Below, one piece after another: positions 1-7,725 of a stretch of 45,528 bases of DNA. Where the stretch lies: the NCBI GenBank assembly GCA_031550325.1, contig JAVBOR010000046.1, forward strand, positions 1 through 45,528, written 5' to 3'. The position numbers were made by a program, and so were the translations under genes. This DNA comes from JAVBTT01 sp031550325 (GTDB taxonomy: Bacteria; Bacillota; Clostridia; Oscillospirales; UBA929). The notes under the pieces were generated by a model that worked only from the letters and a program-made list of their open reading frames with translations, was not told the DNA's origin and searched no databases. Within the stretch, counting starts at the first letter, position 1; every line of letters starts with the position of its first letter.

Positions 1-47
1 CTCCAGGCTCCAGGCCTCCCTGCTCGGGCGCTCGGCTCTTCTTATTT

Positions 48-132
48 CAGTCCAGCAGGGACCCGCCGCCTTCGGCGTCAGGCTCGACGTGGTTTTGCGC
101 AAAGGAACGAAGAGGCGGCCTTTGTCTACAGG
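48..132. repeat. Intergenic mosaic repeat, copy A (core segment)
   Basis: These 85 bases are the exact reverse complement of 45388-45472 at the other end of the window. They hold the family core: an imperfect hairpin around GCCGCCTTCGGCGTC followed by CTCGAC. The segment lies at the 3' end of hydE and includes the hydE stop codon. Bases 1-47 hold nothing I can identify. Confidence 0.85.
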
Positions 133-1184
133 CTGAGAACCTTCTGTTCTTTGACAGCGTCGCCGCGCGAGAAGTCGGCCTCATAGCCAGAACGCGCAAG
201 GCTGTCCGCAAGGGCGGTCAGTTGCTCGGCGGATTCTGCGCCGGTGACGGCCTTGCCGTCGTAAATCGCGTAGCCGCCCAGATAGCGCGCAGGCGTCAGA
301 TTGGGCATCACCACATTGGCGCCCGCGCCCAGCGCCAGCGTGCGCCCACCGCTGACGAGCGTGTTCATGGCTGTCGTCGCGGGCAGCATGGCCCGGGGAA
401 GAAGCAGGCGCGTCAGCGCGACCATGCGCAGCGTGAGGTCGGCGCTTCCCGGCGTATGATGGGCAAACGGCGTGCCGGTGGCCGGCAGAAACGGCCCGAT
501 CCCCACCATATGCGGCTGAAGCTCGCGCAGAAAGACCAGGTCGGCGGCCAAGTGGGCGGCCGTCTGACCGGGAGAGCCCACCATAAAGCCCGCGCCGGTC
601 TGGAAGCCCAGGCGCTTGAGCGCGTAGAGGCAGCTTTTGCGCGATTTTCCGCCGGGGTCGTCGTCGTGCAGAAAGCTATAGTGCTCGCCGTCGGCGGTCT
701 CATGGCGCAGCAGATAGCGGTCGGTGCCCGCGCGCCCCAGCGCCTCCAGTTCGGCCTCGGGCAGCTCGCCCGCCGAGAGCGTGACCGCGCAGCCCGGGCA
801 GCTCTCCTTGATGCGCCGTACGAGGTCACAGAGCAGCTCTGCCGAGAAAAAGGCGTCCTCGCCGCCCTGTAGCACAAAGCTGTGAAAGCCCAGGTCGAAG
901 CCGTGACGCACGGCGGCGACGATTTCATCGGGCGTCATGCGGTATCTCATCTGGGCAGCGTTTTGCCGACGCAGTCCGCAATACAGGCAGCCGCGCCGGC
1001 AAAAGCTCGTGTATTCCACGAGCCCGCGCACAAACACGCGCCGCCCGTAGGTTTTGTCGCACGTCCGACGGGCCAGCGCAAACAGGCCGTCGCTCTCGGG
1101 CGGGCCGCCGATCAGCGCCTCCAGCTCACCGGGCGTCATTGCGTTCAGCTTCCGCGTCCATAAAACCGCGCTTTGGTCCTCCAT
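126..1184 (-). CDS. hydE: [FeFe]-hydrogenase H-cluster maturase HydE (radical SAM)
   Basis: HydE is a cytoplasmic radical SAM enzyme that works with HydG and HydF to build the 2Fe subcluster of [FeFe]-hydrogenase. The protein is about 352 aa, the usual HydE size. The CX3CX2C motif is visible as CRRGCLYC at about residues 62-69, followed by a TIM-barrel-like sequence. The frame is open further upstream, but that would overlap hydG by about 100 bases. I chose the ATG at 1184, four bases after the hydG stop; its SD is weak, and an ATG 15 codons further in is possible. Oddly, the last ten codons (AVKEQKVLSL) are encoded by the intergenic repeat, so the natural end of the protein may have been replaced. 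hydF is not in the window. Confidence 0.92.
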   Translation of the reverse strand: MEDQSAVLWTRKLNAMTPGELEALIGGPPESDGLFALARRTCDKTYGRRVFVRGLVEYTSFCRRGCLYCGLRRQNAAQMRYRMTPDEIVAAVRHGFDLGFHSFVLQGGEDAFFSAELLCDLVRRIKESCPGCAVTLSAGELPEAELEALGRAGTDRYLLRHETADGEHYSFLHDDDPGGKSRKSCLYALKRLGFQTGAGFMVGSPGQTAAHLAADLVFLRELQPHMVGIGPFLPATGTPFAHHTPGSADLTLRMVALTRLLLPRAMLPATTAMNTLVSGGRTLALGAGANVVMPNLTPARYLGGYAIYDGKAVTGAESAEQLTALADSLARSGYEADFSRGDAVKEQKVLSL

Positions 1185-1188
1185 GGGC

Positions 1189-2592
1189 TTACAGGAACTG
1201 GTCGTGCCGCCCGGCGTCAAGCGCCGCGAGGCCTTCGCGCGTCCGGTCGCGGACGGCGTTCCGCCCGATGTTTGCCATTTGGGCGTCAATCACGCGCCGG
1301 GACTTCTCCCGGAAGCTGTCCGAGCCGTAGTCCAGGGCGTACTCCCAAAGCGACATCAGTGCGTTGGGCAGACAGACGTTTTTAATGTTGCCGCTCTTGG
1401 CCAGCGCCATAAACCGGTCGCCGGTGCGCCCGGTGCGGTAGCAGGCCGTGCAGAAGCTGGGCACGACGCCCTCGTCGAGCAGCCACTCAATGATCTCGCC
1501 GGCGGCGCGGCAGTCGGAAACATGGAACTGCTCGCTGTGGGTTTCGCGCGCGCCGTAGCCGCCGACCTCCACGGCCGACCCGGCCGAAACCTGGGACACG
1601 CCGATCTTGATCAGCTCGCGGCGCATCTGCTGCGACTCCCGCGTGGAGATAATCATGCCAGTAAACGGCACGGCCAGGCGGATGATGGCGACAATGCGCT
1701 TAAACTCGTCGTCGCCGAGCATGTGCGGGTAATCGCTTTGATCCACACCCTCCGCCGGGCACAGGCGCGGCGTGGAGATCGTGTGGAAGCCCACGCCGAA
1801 GCGCTTTTCAAGCGCCTCGTTGTGCAGCATAAGCCCTATGACCTCGTACGCCGGATCATACAGCCCGAACAGCACGCCCGCGCCGACGTCGTCAATTCCG
1901 CCCTCCATCGCGCGGTGAAACGCCGTGAGGTGATAATCATAGCTGCGCTTCGGCCCGCCGAGGTGCATCTTTTCATATGTGGCCCGGTGATAGGTCTCCT
2001 GAAACAGAATGTAGGTGCCAATGCCCGCGTCGGCAAGCTTGCGGTAGTTCTCCACGGTAGTCGAGGCGATATTGACGTTGACGCGGCGGATCTCGCCGCT
2101 GTTAAACTTCATGGCGTAAATGGTCTTCAGGCAGTCGAGAATGTAGTCGATCGGGCAGTTGACGGGATCCTCCCCGGCCTCAAGGGCCAGGCGCTTGTGG
2201 CCCATTGACTCGAGAATGCGCACCTCGCGCTCAATCTCCGGCATGGTGAGCCTGCGGCGTCCGAACGTGTTCTCGCAGTTGAACCCGCAGTAGGCGCATT
2301 TGTTCACGCAGTAGTCGCTGACATACAGCGGCGCGAACAGCACCACGCGGTCGCCATAGATATGCTCCTTGATCTTTCCCGCGATGTCAAAGATCCGGCG
2401 CGTGTGTATTTCGCTTTTGGTGCACAGCAGGGCGGCCACGTCGTGGTGGCTCAGACCCTCAAAGCGCTCGGCCCTGTCCAGAATCGCGCCGATCTCCTCA
2501 TCGGTGGCGTTCTGCGCGTCGCGCAGGCAGGCGGTGATATGGGCGTCGTCCACGGTTGCAAGCGCCGTGGCGGCCATGTCGTCTTGATTCAT
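1189..2592 (-). CDS. hydG: [FeFe]-hydrogenase maturase HydG (tyrosine lyase, radical SAM)
   Basis: HydG cleaves tyrosine to give the CO and CN- ligands of the H-cluster. The protein is 467 aa. Two cluster-binding motifs are visible: CVNKCAYC (Cys95, 99, 102; radical SAM CX3CX2C) and a C-terminal CX2CX22C (about Cys381, 384, 407) that holds the second, dangler-Fe-bearing cluster. That second motif separates HydG from thiazole synthase ThiH. The ATG at 2592 follows AAGGAGG with good spacing, so an in-frame ATG seven codons upstream is rejected. It lies between a TM1266-like regulator and hydE, consistent with one maturation operon. Confidence 0.96.
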   Translation of the reverse strand: MNQDDMAATALATVDDAHITACLRDAQNATDEEIGAILDRAERFEGLSHHDVAALLCTKSEIHTRRIFDIAGKIKEHIYGDRVVLFAPLYVSDYCVNKCAYCGFNCENTFGRRRLTMPEIEREVRILESMGHKRLALEAGEDPVNCPIDYILDCLKTIYAMKFNSGEIRRVNVNIASTTVENYRKLADAGIGTYILFQETYHRATYEKMHLGGPKRSYDYHLTAFHRAMEGGIDDVGAGVLFGLYDPAYEVIGLMLHNEALEKRFGVGFHTISTPRLCPAEGVDQSDYPHMLGDDEFKRIVAIIRLAVPFTGMIISTRESQQMRRELIKIGVSQVSAGSAVEVGGYGARETHSEQFHVSDCRAAGEIIEWLLDEGVVPSFCTACYRTGRTGDRFMALAKSGNIKNVCLPNALMSLWEYALDYGSDSFREKSRRVIDAQMANIGRNAVRDRTREGLAALDAGRHDQFL

Positions 2593-2699
2593 GGGAAAGC
2601 CTCCTTGTATCAAGAATAAACGGCGGCTTTGGCGGGCGCGCCGCTGCAGAACCCAGTCCCGCGGTCAACTGGCCGAAGGAAGTTGGTAGGAGCCCCGCG

Positions 2700-2750
2700 G
2701 GCCTCTCGGGCCGGGCCCATGGGGCTGCCACAGGCCCGGGCGGAGAGGCC
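2700..2750 (-). other. GC-rich intercistronic hairpin between the regulator gene and hydG
   Basis: The 142-base gap between the regulator and hydG contains a long hairpin. GGCCTCTC (2700-2707) pairs with GAGAGGCC (2743-2750), and inside it CCGGGCCC (2711-2718) pairs with GGCCCGGG (2733-2740). No U-run follows on the minus strand, so it looks more like an mRNA stability or processing element than a terminator. Confidence 0.5.
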
Positions 2751-2753
2751 GAG

Positions 2754-3011
2754 CTATCCCTTGAGCTCGCGTTTGGAGATGGCCGTTTTGACAGACACCT
2801 GCGGCAGGTTGCCGAGCAGCCCGGTAAAGCGGTTGATTTCGTCAATGTCGGCGGCGACGACAATGGAGATGACCGTCAGGCCCTCCTCGTCAAACGGAAT
2901 GCCCATCCGCCCGCGGACATAGCCCTTAAAGGACGCGACAATGTTGTTGAACTCGAGCTGAGATGCCACGGGATCCTCTAAAATCGCACTGACCACGCCA
3001 ATATACGGCAT
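2754..3011 (-). CDS. TM1266-type iron-only hydrogenase system regulator
   Basis: This small protein (85 aa) matches the TM1266 family, annotated as a putative iron-only hydrogenase system regulator with a ferredoxin-like (ACT/NikR C-terminal-like) fold. Supporting features are the start MPYIGVVSAIL, the central GRMGIPFDEEGLTVISIVV segment and the downstream hydG-hydE pair. It has no DNA-binding helix of its own, so regulation would need a partner or ligand sensing; its biochemical role is not established. The ATG is preceded by AAAAGGAGGGCAACAGCG. A strong terminator-bearing leader lies immediately upstream (3038-3215). Confidence 0.85.
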   Translation of the reverse strand: MPYIGVVSAILEDPVASQLEFNNIVASFKGYVRGRMGIPFDEEGLTVISIVVAADIDEINRFTGLLGNLPQVSVKTAISKRELKG

Positions 3012-3037
3012 CGCTGTTGCCCTCCTTTTCCTTCATG

Positions 3038-3077
3038 AAAAAAATACGCCCGCCCTAGGATATCCCAAGGCAGGCGC
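3038..3077 (-). terminator. Intrinsic terminator at the end of the hyd leader
   Basis: Read on the minus strand, a 14-bp GC-rich stem (arms 3063-3076 and 3047-3060) is followed by seven U residues (3038-3044). It sits between the promoter and the first gene of the hyd operon, so either expression depends on readthrough or it ends a separate small RNA. Confidence 0.8.
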
Positions 3078-3215
3078 ATATATTTCTATATGTGGACAGC
3101 GCAACTGGAGCGCGTGTCCCCGCCGCCTCGTCAGAAAGGATAATCCTCGCTAAAAAGACTAAGGTGAGTAGTACGCCAAGGAATGAAGCGCGAGCGTGGC
3201 TCCATCCGATGGCCT
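3038..3215 (-). ncRNA. Structured leader or small RNA upstream of the hyd maturation operon
   Basis: A transcript from the promoter at 3222-3250 would start near 3215 and run about 175 nt to the terminator. Three local hairpins are visible. One is a 9-bp stem with one bulge (3180-3207), enclosed by GCCA/UGGC. The second is a GGACA-GCGC hairpin (3094-3119). The third is CAUAUA-GAAA-UAUAUG (3077-3092), with a GNRA tetraloop. A weaker pairing links CUUAGUC with GACGAGG. I do not recognise the consensus of a known riboswitch. It may be an attenuating cis-element or a free-standing RNA (for example 6S-like). Confidence 0.55.
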
Positions 3216-3221
3216 AATATC

Positions 3222-3250
3222 ATTATCCTCCTTTTTCGCGCCTTTGTCAA
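3222..3250 (-). promoter_or_regulatory. Sigma-A promoter of the hyd leader and operon
   Basis: On the minus strand TTGACA (3245-3250) and GATAAT (3222-3227) are separated by exactly 17 bases. This is close to the consensus and the best promoter upstream of the hydrogenase maturation genes. Confidence 0.8.
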
Positions 3251-3270
3251 GACGGAGACAGGACAAACAA

Positions 3271-3316
3271 GCACCCCTTTTGTCAGCCGGCCCATGCCGG
3301 CTGACAAAAGGGGTGC
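3271..3316. terminator. Perfect 21-bp inverted repeat downstream of oppF
   Basis: Arms 3271-3291 and 3296-3316 are perfect reverse complements around a 4-base loop. It follows the oppF stop on the minus strand and is followed there by TTGTTTG, so it probably ends the opp transcript. It lies only 21 bases from the hyd promoter and insulates that operon. Confidence 0.75.
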
Positions 3317-3377
3317 AGTTCTTTTCCTGAGGCCGGTATTCTTGTCGGCGCGTCAGAAGGGCAAATCGGTCGCCGGT

Positions 3378-4382
3378 TCAGCCCACCTTGTCCTTGTGAT
3401 GACAGGCCACGATGTGATCGGGGGAGATCTCCTCAAGCGGCGGGATCTCTTTTTTGCAGATCTCGGTGCAGTGGGAGCACCGCGTGTGGAACTTGCAGCC
3501 CGAGGGAGGATTGGCAGGGGAGGGGATATCGCCCTCGAGGATGATGCGGTTCATCTTGACGTCCGGGTTGGGAACCGGCACGGCGCTGAGCAGCGCCTTG
3601 GTGTATGGATGGCAGGGACGGGAGAAAAACTCTGTCTTCGGCCCCATTTCCACAATGCTGCCCAGGTACATCACGGCGACGACATCGGAAATATATTCCA
3701 CGACGGACAGGTCGTGCGAAATAAACAAATAGCTGAGCTTGCGCTCCTTTTGCAGGTTGCGCATGAGGTTAATGATTTGCGCCTGCACCGAGACGTCAAG
3801 CGCCGAGACGGGCTCGTCCGCAATGACAAGCTCGGGGTTCAGCGCGAGCGCGCGCGCAATGCAGATGCGCTGCCGCTGTCCGCCCGAAAACTCGTGCGGG
3901 AAGCGTTCAAACTGGTAGGCGTGCAGCTCACAGCTCCTCATGACCTTCAGCACATAGTCCTTGAGCTCGTTTTTGGGAACCAGGTTGTGTTCTCTGACGG
4001 CCTCTCCGATGATTTCTCCAATCGGAAGGCGCGGGTCAAGCGACGAATAGGGATCCTGGAAGATGAGCTGCATTTTCGGGCGCATGGCGCGCAGATCATG
4101 CTTCTTCATCGTAAACACATCTTTGCCGTTGACAATAGACTTGCCGGCAGTGGGATCCGTCAGACGCAGCAGCGTGCGCCCGACCGTGGTCTTGCCGCAG
4201 CCGCTTTCGCCCACGAGGCCAAGGGTCTGACCGCGCTTGATGCTGAAGCTGACGCCGTCCACCGCGCGCACGTGGCCCACGACGCGCTGCATGACGCCAT
4301 GGCGGATGGGGAAGTACTTTTTCAGGTCTACAACCTGCAGCAGGGGCGCCTCTTGGGAGGCCGTTGTGTTGGTGGCGCTCAT
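3378..4382 (-). CDS. oppF: Oligopeptide/dipeptide ABC importer ATP-binding protein, OppF/DppF type
   Basis: This is the second cytoplasmic ATPase of a peptide importer (334 aa). Walker A is GESGCGKT (residues 58-65), the signature is FSGGQRQR and Walker B is LVIADEP. The C-terminus has the peptide-importer extension with its Cys cluster (CKFHTRCSHCTEIC). Its ATG lies in a 4-base overlap with the upstream oppD stop, so translation is coupled. It is the last gene of a complete oppABCDF operon. Confidence 0.95.
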   Translation of the reverse strand: MSATNTTASQEAPLLQVVDLKKYFPIRHGVMQRVVGHVRAVDGVSFSIKRGQTLGLVGESGCGKTTVGRTLLRLTDPTAGKSIVNGKDVFTMKKHDLRAMRPKMQLIFQDPYSSLDPRLPIGEIIGEAVREHNLVPKNELKDYVLKVMRSCELHAYQFERFPHEFSGGQRQRICIARALALNPELVIADEPVSALDVSVQAQIINLMRNLQKERKLSYLFISHDLSVVEYISDVVAVMYLGSIVEMGPKTEFFSRPCHPYTKALLSAVPVPNPDVKMNRIILEGDIPSPANPPSGCKFHTRCSHCTEICKKEIPPLEEISPDHIVACHHKDKVG

Positions 4383-5539
4383 TTCGCTCCCCCTCCGCTC
4401 TGCAGATTTGCCATAAAGCGGTGACAGGCAACCTTGTGGGTGTCACTGATGGCGATCAGCGGCGGATACTTGCCGCCGCAAGCCCGGACCGCCATTTCAC
4501 AGCGGTTTCGGAAAAAGCAAAAGTCGGGCAGTTCAATGGGGTTGGGGACGTTGCCCGGAATGGAGTACAGGGCTTCATCCTTGCCGGCCTCCGAGGAGGG
4601 GCGGGACTTCATCAGGCCGATGGTATAGGGGTGAGAGGGGTTGTGGAACACCTCGTCCACCGTGCCCTGCTCCACGATGCGGCCGGCATACATGACAACG
4701 ACGTAATCAGCGGTCTCGGCGATGACGCCCAGGTCGTGGGTGATCAGCATGATCGATGCGCTGATTTTGTCCTTGAGGTCGTATAAAAGCTCCAGAATCT
4801 GCGCCTGAATCGTCACATCAAGCGCCGTGGTGGGCTCGTCGGCTATAATCAGCTGAGGGTTGCAGGAGAGGGACATGGCGATGACCACGCGCTGGCGCAT
4901 GCCGCCCGAAAGCTCGTGGGGATACATTTTATAGACGCGCTCGGCATTGGCGATGCCAACCATCTTCAGAAGCTCGACACTGTGCGCGGCAATTTCTTTC
5001 TTTGTTGCCTTTTTCGAGCCGTGGTAATGCTGAACCTCGTCCAGCTGCTTGCCAATGGAGAAAACCGGGTTCAGGGTTGTCATGGGCTCCTGAAAAATCA
5101 TAGAGATTTCATTGCCCCTGATTTTGTTCATAAAGGGAATCGAGGCCTTGGCCAGATCGACAGCAACGCCCGAGGCCGAGTTGAAGCGGATTTCACCCGA
5201 GGCGATCTGCCCCTGAGGCTCCTGCAGGAGGCGAAGAATGCTCAGGCTCGTCACCGACTTGCCGCAGCCGCTCTCGCCCACAACCCCCACCGTCTTGCCG
5301 CGGGGAATCTCAATGGTCGCGCCGTCCACGGCGCGCACGGTGCCGACGTCAGTATAAAAATACGTGTGCAGGTCTTCAATCTCGACAATGTTGTTGGGGT
5401 TGCGCATGGTGGTCGTGAAATCTGAAACGGGATAGTCGTTCTTTTTGCCCTTTTCCAGCTCGCGATACCGCTGCGCGTTATAGCGCTTGACCTCACGAAG
5501 GTCTCGTTTACGCGCTTTTTCCGAAGTTCTGTCAGCCAC
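4379..5539 (-). CDS. oppD: Oligopeptide/dipeptide ABC importer ATP-binding protein, OppD/DppD type
   Basis: This is the partner ATPase of OppF. Walker A is GESGCGKS, the signature LSGGMRQR and Walker B LIIADEP; the C-terminal Cys motif (CFFRNRCEMAVRAC) is present. The oppC stop is followed at once by GTG (5548) and three codons later by a second GTG (5539). I prefer 5539 because AGGTG lies six bases before it. Either start leaves an unusual, highly charged N-terminal extension of about 45 residues before the ABC domain begins near NNIVEIEDL. A start at the ATG at 5407 would remove it but has no SD. Confidence 0.93.
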   Translation of the reverse strand: MADRTSEKARKRDLREVKRYNAQRYRELEKGKKNDYPVSDFTTTMRNPNNIVEIEDLHTYFYTDVGTVRAVDGATIEIPRGKTVGVVGESGCGKSVTSLSILRLLQEPQGQIASGEIRFNSASGVAVDLAKASIPFMNKIRGNEISMIFQEPMTTLNPVFSIGKQLDEVQHYHGSKKATKKEIAAHSVELLKMVGIANAERVYKMYPHELSGGMRQRVVIAMSLSCNPQLIIADEPTTALDVTIQAQILELLYDLKDKISASIMLITHDLGVIAETADYVVVMYAGRIVEQGTVDEVFHNPSHPYTIGLMKSRPSSEAGKDEALYSIPGNVPNPIELPDFCFFRNRCEMAVRACGGKYPPLIAISDTHKVACHRFMANLQSGGGAK

Positions 5540-5548
5540 CCGTTTCAC

Positions 5549-6583
5549 CTACCTTTTCATACGGGGATCGGTTGCGTCGCGCAGACCGTCGCCAATAAAG
5601 TTAAATGCCATAACCGTGATCAGGATGCACAATCCGGGCGGCACCCAGAGGTTGGGGTACGTGCGCATGATGCTGTTGTCGACGATGGCGGCCACCATGT
5701 TGCCCCACGAGGCATACGGCGCGCCCACGCCCACGCCCAAAAAGCTCAGGGTGGACTCCATCAGTATGACGCCACCCAGGTCAAGTGTGGCCATGACGAT
5801 GATGACCGGCAGCGTGTTGGGGATCAGATGGCGGAAGATCTGGTTGCGCGGACGGATTCCGGTCGCACTAGCGGCCTGCATAAAGTCGGTTTCGCGCAAC
5901 GAGAGGATGCTGCCGCGGATCATGCGGCATACGCCCGTCCAGAATAAAAAGCCCATCACAAACATCGTATAGTAGATCTTGTATTTGGGAGAAATGTTCA
6001 GCGTAATCAGAAGTGAGGAAATGATCAGCATCAGGGGGACAAACGGAACCGAGGAGATAATGTCCACCACACGCAGGATGACCGAGCTGATAAACCCGCC
6101 GTAATAGCCGGCTATACCGCCCAGCAGAATGCCGATGATCAGCTCGACGCCCACAACGACAAAGCCTACCATCAAGGAGATGCGCCCACCGTACATGAGT
6201 CGGGCCAGCATATCCTGTCCAAGTGCGTTGGTGCCCAGCGGGTGCTGGGCGTTAGGCTTCTGCAGCGAGTTCAGGATAGAGTCGCTGATGGCTTTTGCGG
6301 AGTCGGTCGTGCGCACTTCCTCGCCGGTTACCCGGTCCACATAGACCACTTCAGACTCGCTGTACGAGTAAAACAGCGGGATAATAAAGCAGATCAGCGC
6401 CATGACCACCAGCGTGACCACGCCGACCACCGCCAGCTTGTTGCGGAAAAAGCGGCGCACAATCATCTGCCACGGCGTCATAAACAATTGGGTCTCGGCA
6501 ATGTCCTTTGTGTCTCGGAAATCCTGAGGAGTCATGGCCTCTTCTATGGTGCCGCCGAATTGGGAATCGTCATAGTATTCCAT
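5549..6583 (-). CDS. oppC: Peptide ABC importer permease, OppC/DppC type
   Basis: OppC is an inner-membrane permease subunit (344 aa) with an N-terminal cytoplasmic segment, one TM helix near residues 50-70, an extracytoplasmic loop, and the BPD_transp_1 region with several TM helices. The EAA-type ATPase-contact loop is seen around QAASATGIRPRNQIFRHLIP. The ATG at 6583 follows GGGGGGTGGAC; a longer reading frame would run into oppB. It ends directly against the oppD start. Confidence 0.94.
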   Translation of the reverse strand: MEYYDDSQFGGTIEEAMTPQDFRDTKDIAETQLFMTPWQMIVRRFFRNKLAVVGVVTLVVMALICFIIPLFYSYSESEVVYVDRVTGEEVRTTDSAKAISDSILNSLQKPNAQHPLGTNALGQDMLARLMYGGRISLMVGFVVVGVELIIGILLGGIAGYYGGFISSVILRVVDIISSVPFVPLMLIISSLLITLNISPKYKIYYTMFVMGFLFWTGVCRMIRGSILSLRETDFMQAASATGIRPRNQIFRHLIPNTLPVIIVMATLDLGGVILMESTLSFLGVGVGAPYASWGNMVAAIVDNSIMRTYPNLWVPPGLCILITVMAFNFIGDGLRDATDPRMKR

Positions 6584-6594
6584 TGTCCACCCCC

Positions 6595-7572
6595 CTAACT
6601 CAAACGAATCCGCGGGTCGACCACGGCATACAAAATATCGGAAATCAGGTAACCCAGAACGGTGCACACGGCCAGCAGCATGTTAAACGCCATCAGGTAG
6701 GGGATGTCCGACATTTGGGACGCCTTGAGGGCAATGCCGCCGAGGCCCAAAATGCCAAACAGGTTTTCCGTGATAATCGCACCCGAAAACAGCACGGGCA
6801 GCTGTGCGCCGATCAAGGTGACGATGGGGATCAGGGTGTTGCGGAAGGCGTGGGAATACACCACGCGCTGCTCCGGGACGCCTTTTGCGCGCGCCGTCCG
6901 AACGTAATCGGAGTTCAGCGCCTCCACCATGCTTGACCTCGTGTAGCGCAGCCAGGTGCCGCAGCTGACGAAAACAAAGACCAAAATAGGCATAATAAAA
7001 TGCTGCAGATAGTCCACAAACTTGGCGAATGTAAAGCCCTGATAAATCACGCGCGGATTGATCATGCCCGAAATGGGCAGCAAATTCAGCCCGTAAAAGC
7101 CAAACGCCTGCTTTAAAATGGACGCCAGGAAAAACGCCGGAAGCGATATGCCGATAAAGACAAACGCCGTGATGATATAGTCAGTTCTCGTGTTTCGCCT
7201 TCGCGCGGCAATCACGCCGAGCGGAATTCCGATCAGCAGTTCCAGCAGCAAAGCGACAAACGCGATAAAAACCGTGACCGGCGCGGCGCTGGCAATGACC
7301 TCGGTCACCGGGCGGGCATAAATCAACGAAATGCCGAAGTCGCCTCTGACGGCGCTCTTCAGCCAGTCAATATAGCCGCCAACAAATGTTTTGTTCAGTC
7401 CATAGATCTCACGCAAATGATCCTTCTGCTCCTCGGTGATCTTTTGCATCGTCGATGTGGAAAGCGTCACATAGTCCGAGGGCATCGCGCGGACAAACGC
7501 ATAGAGCATAATGGAGACGCCGATCAGCACGACAATACTGATGAGCAGGCGGCGAATAATATACTGTCTCAC
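6595..7572 (-). CDS. oppB: Peptide ABC importer permease, OppB/DppB type
   Basis: OppB pairs with OppC to form the membrane channel (325 aa). It starts with the classic cytoplasmic tail plus TM1 (RQYIIRRLLISIVVLIGV), followed by the typical loop and five more TM segments. The EAA loop reads YVRTARAKGVPEQRVV. I place the start at the GTG at 7572, preceded by AAGGTGG; upstream in-frame sequence has no membrane-protein character. A 153-base gap with a strong hairpin separates it from oppA. Confidence 0.94.
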   Translation of the reverse strand: MRQYIIRRLLISIVVLIGVSIMLYAFVRAMPSDYVTLSTSTMQKITEEQKDHLREIYGLNKTFVGGYIDWLKSAVRGDFGISLIYARPVTEVIASAAPVTVFIAFVALLLELLIGIPLGVIAARRRNTRTDYIITAFVFIGISLPAFFLASILKQAFGFYGLNLLPISGMINPRVIYQGFTFAKFVDYLQHFIMPILVFVFVSCGTWLRYTRSSMVEALNSDYVRTARAKGVPEQRVVYSHAFRNTLIPIVTLIGAQLPVLFSGAIITENLFGILGLGGIALKASQMSDIPYLMAFNMLLAVCTVLGYLISDILYAVVDPRIRLS

Positions 7573-7655
7573 AGTCCACCTTCTTTGTTCATGGGATTTC
7601 CTGTTCTCTGGTCTGGGAGGAAGCCCGTCATAGCATGAAACGCACAAAAATGATC

Positions 7656-7707
7656 AAAGCCGCCCCGGCCACGGGAAACAGGGACTTCTCACGGCCGGGG
7701 CGGCTTT
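7656..7707 (-). terminator. Stem-loop between oppA and oppB (partial terminator)
   Basis: Arms 7656-7670 and 7693-7707 form a 15-bp perfect GC-rich stem. On the minus strand the 3' arm ends in CTTT and is followed by GATCATTTTTG. Hairpins in this position commonly let the binding protein be made in excess over the permease. Confidence 0.7.
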
Positions 7708-7725
7708 CAGCTGCACAGGGGAAGC

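Noticed and set aside
3120..3227. GGATAAT pairing with ATTATCC as a basal riboswitch stem in the hyd leader
   Set aside because: The 5' half is the -10 element itself, so it is not in the transcript.
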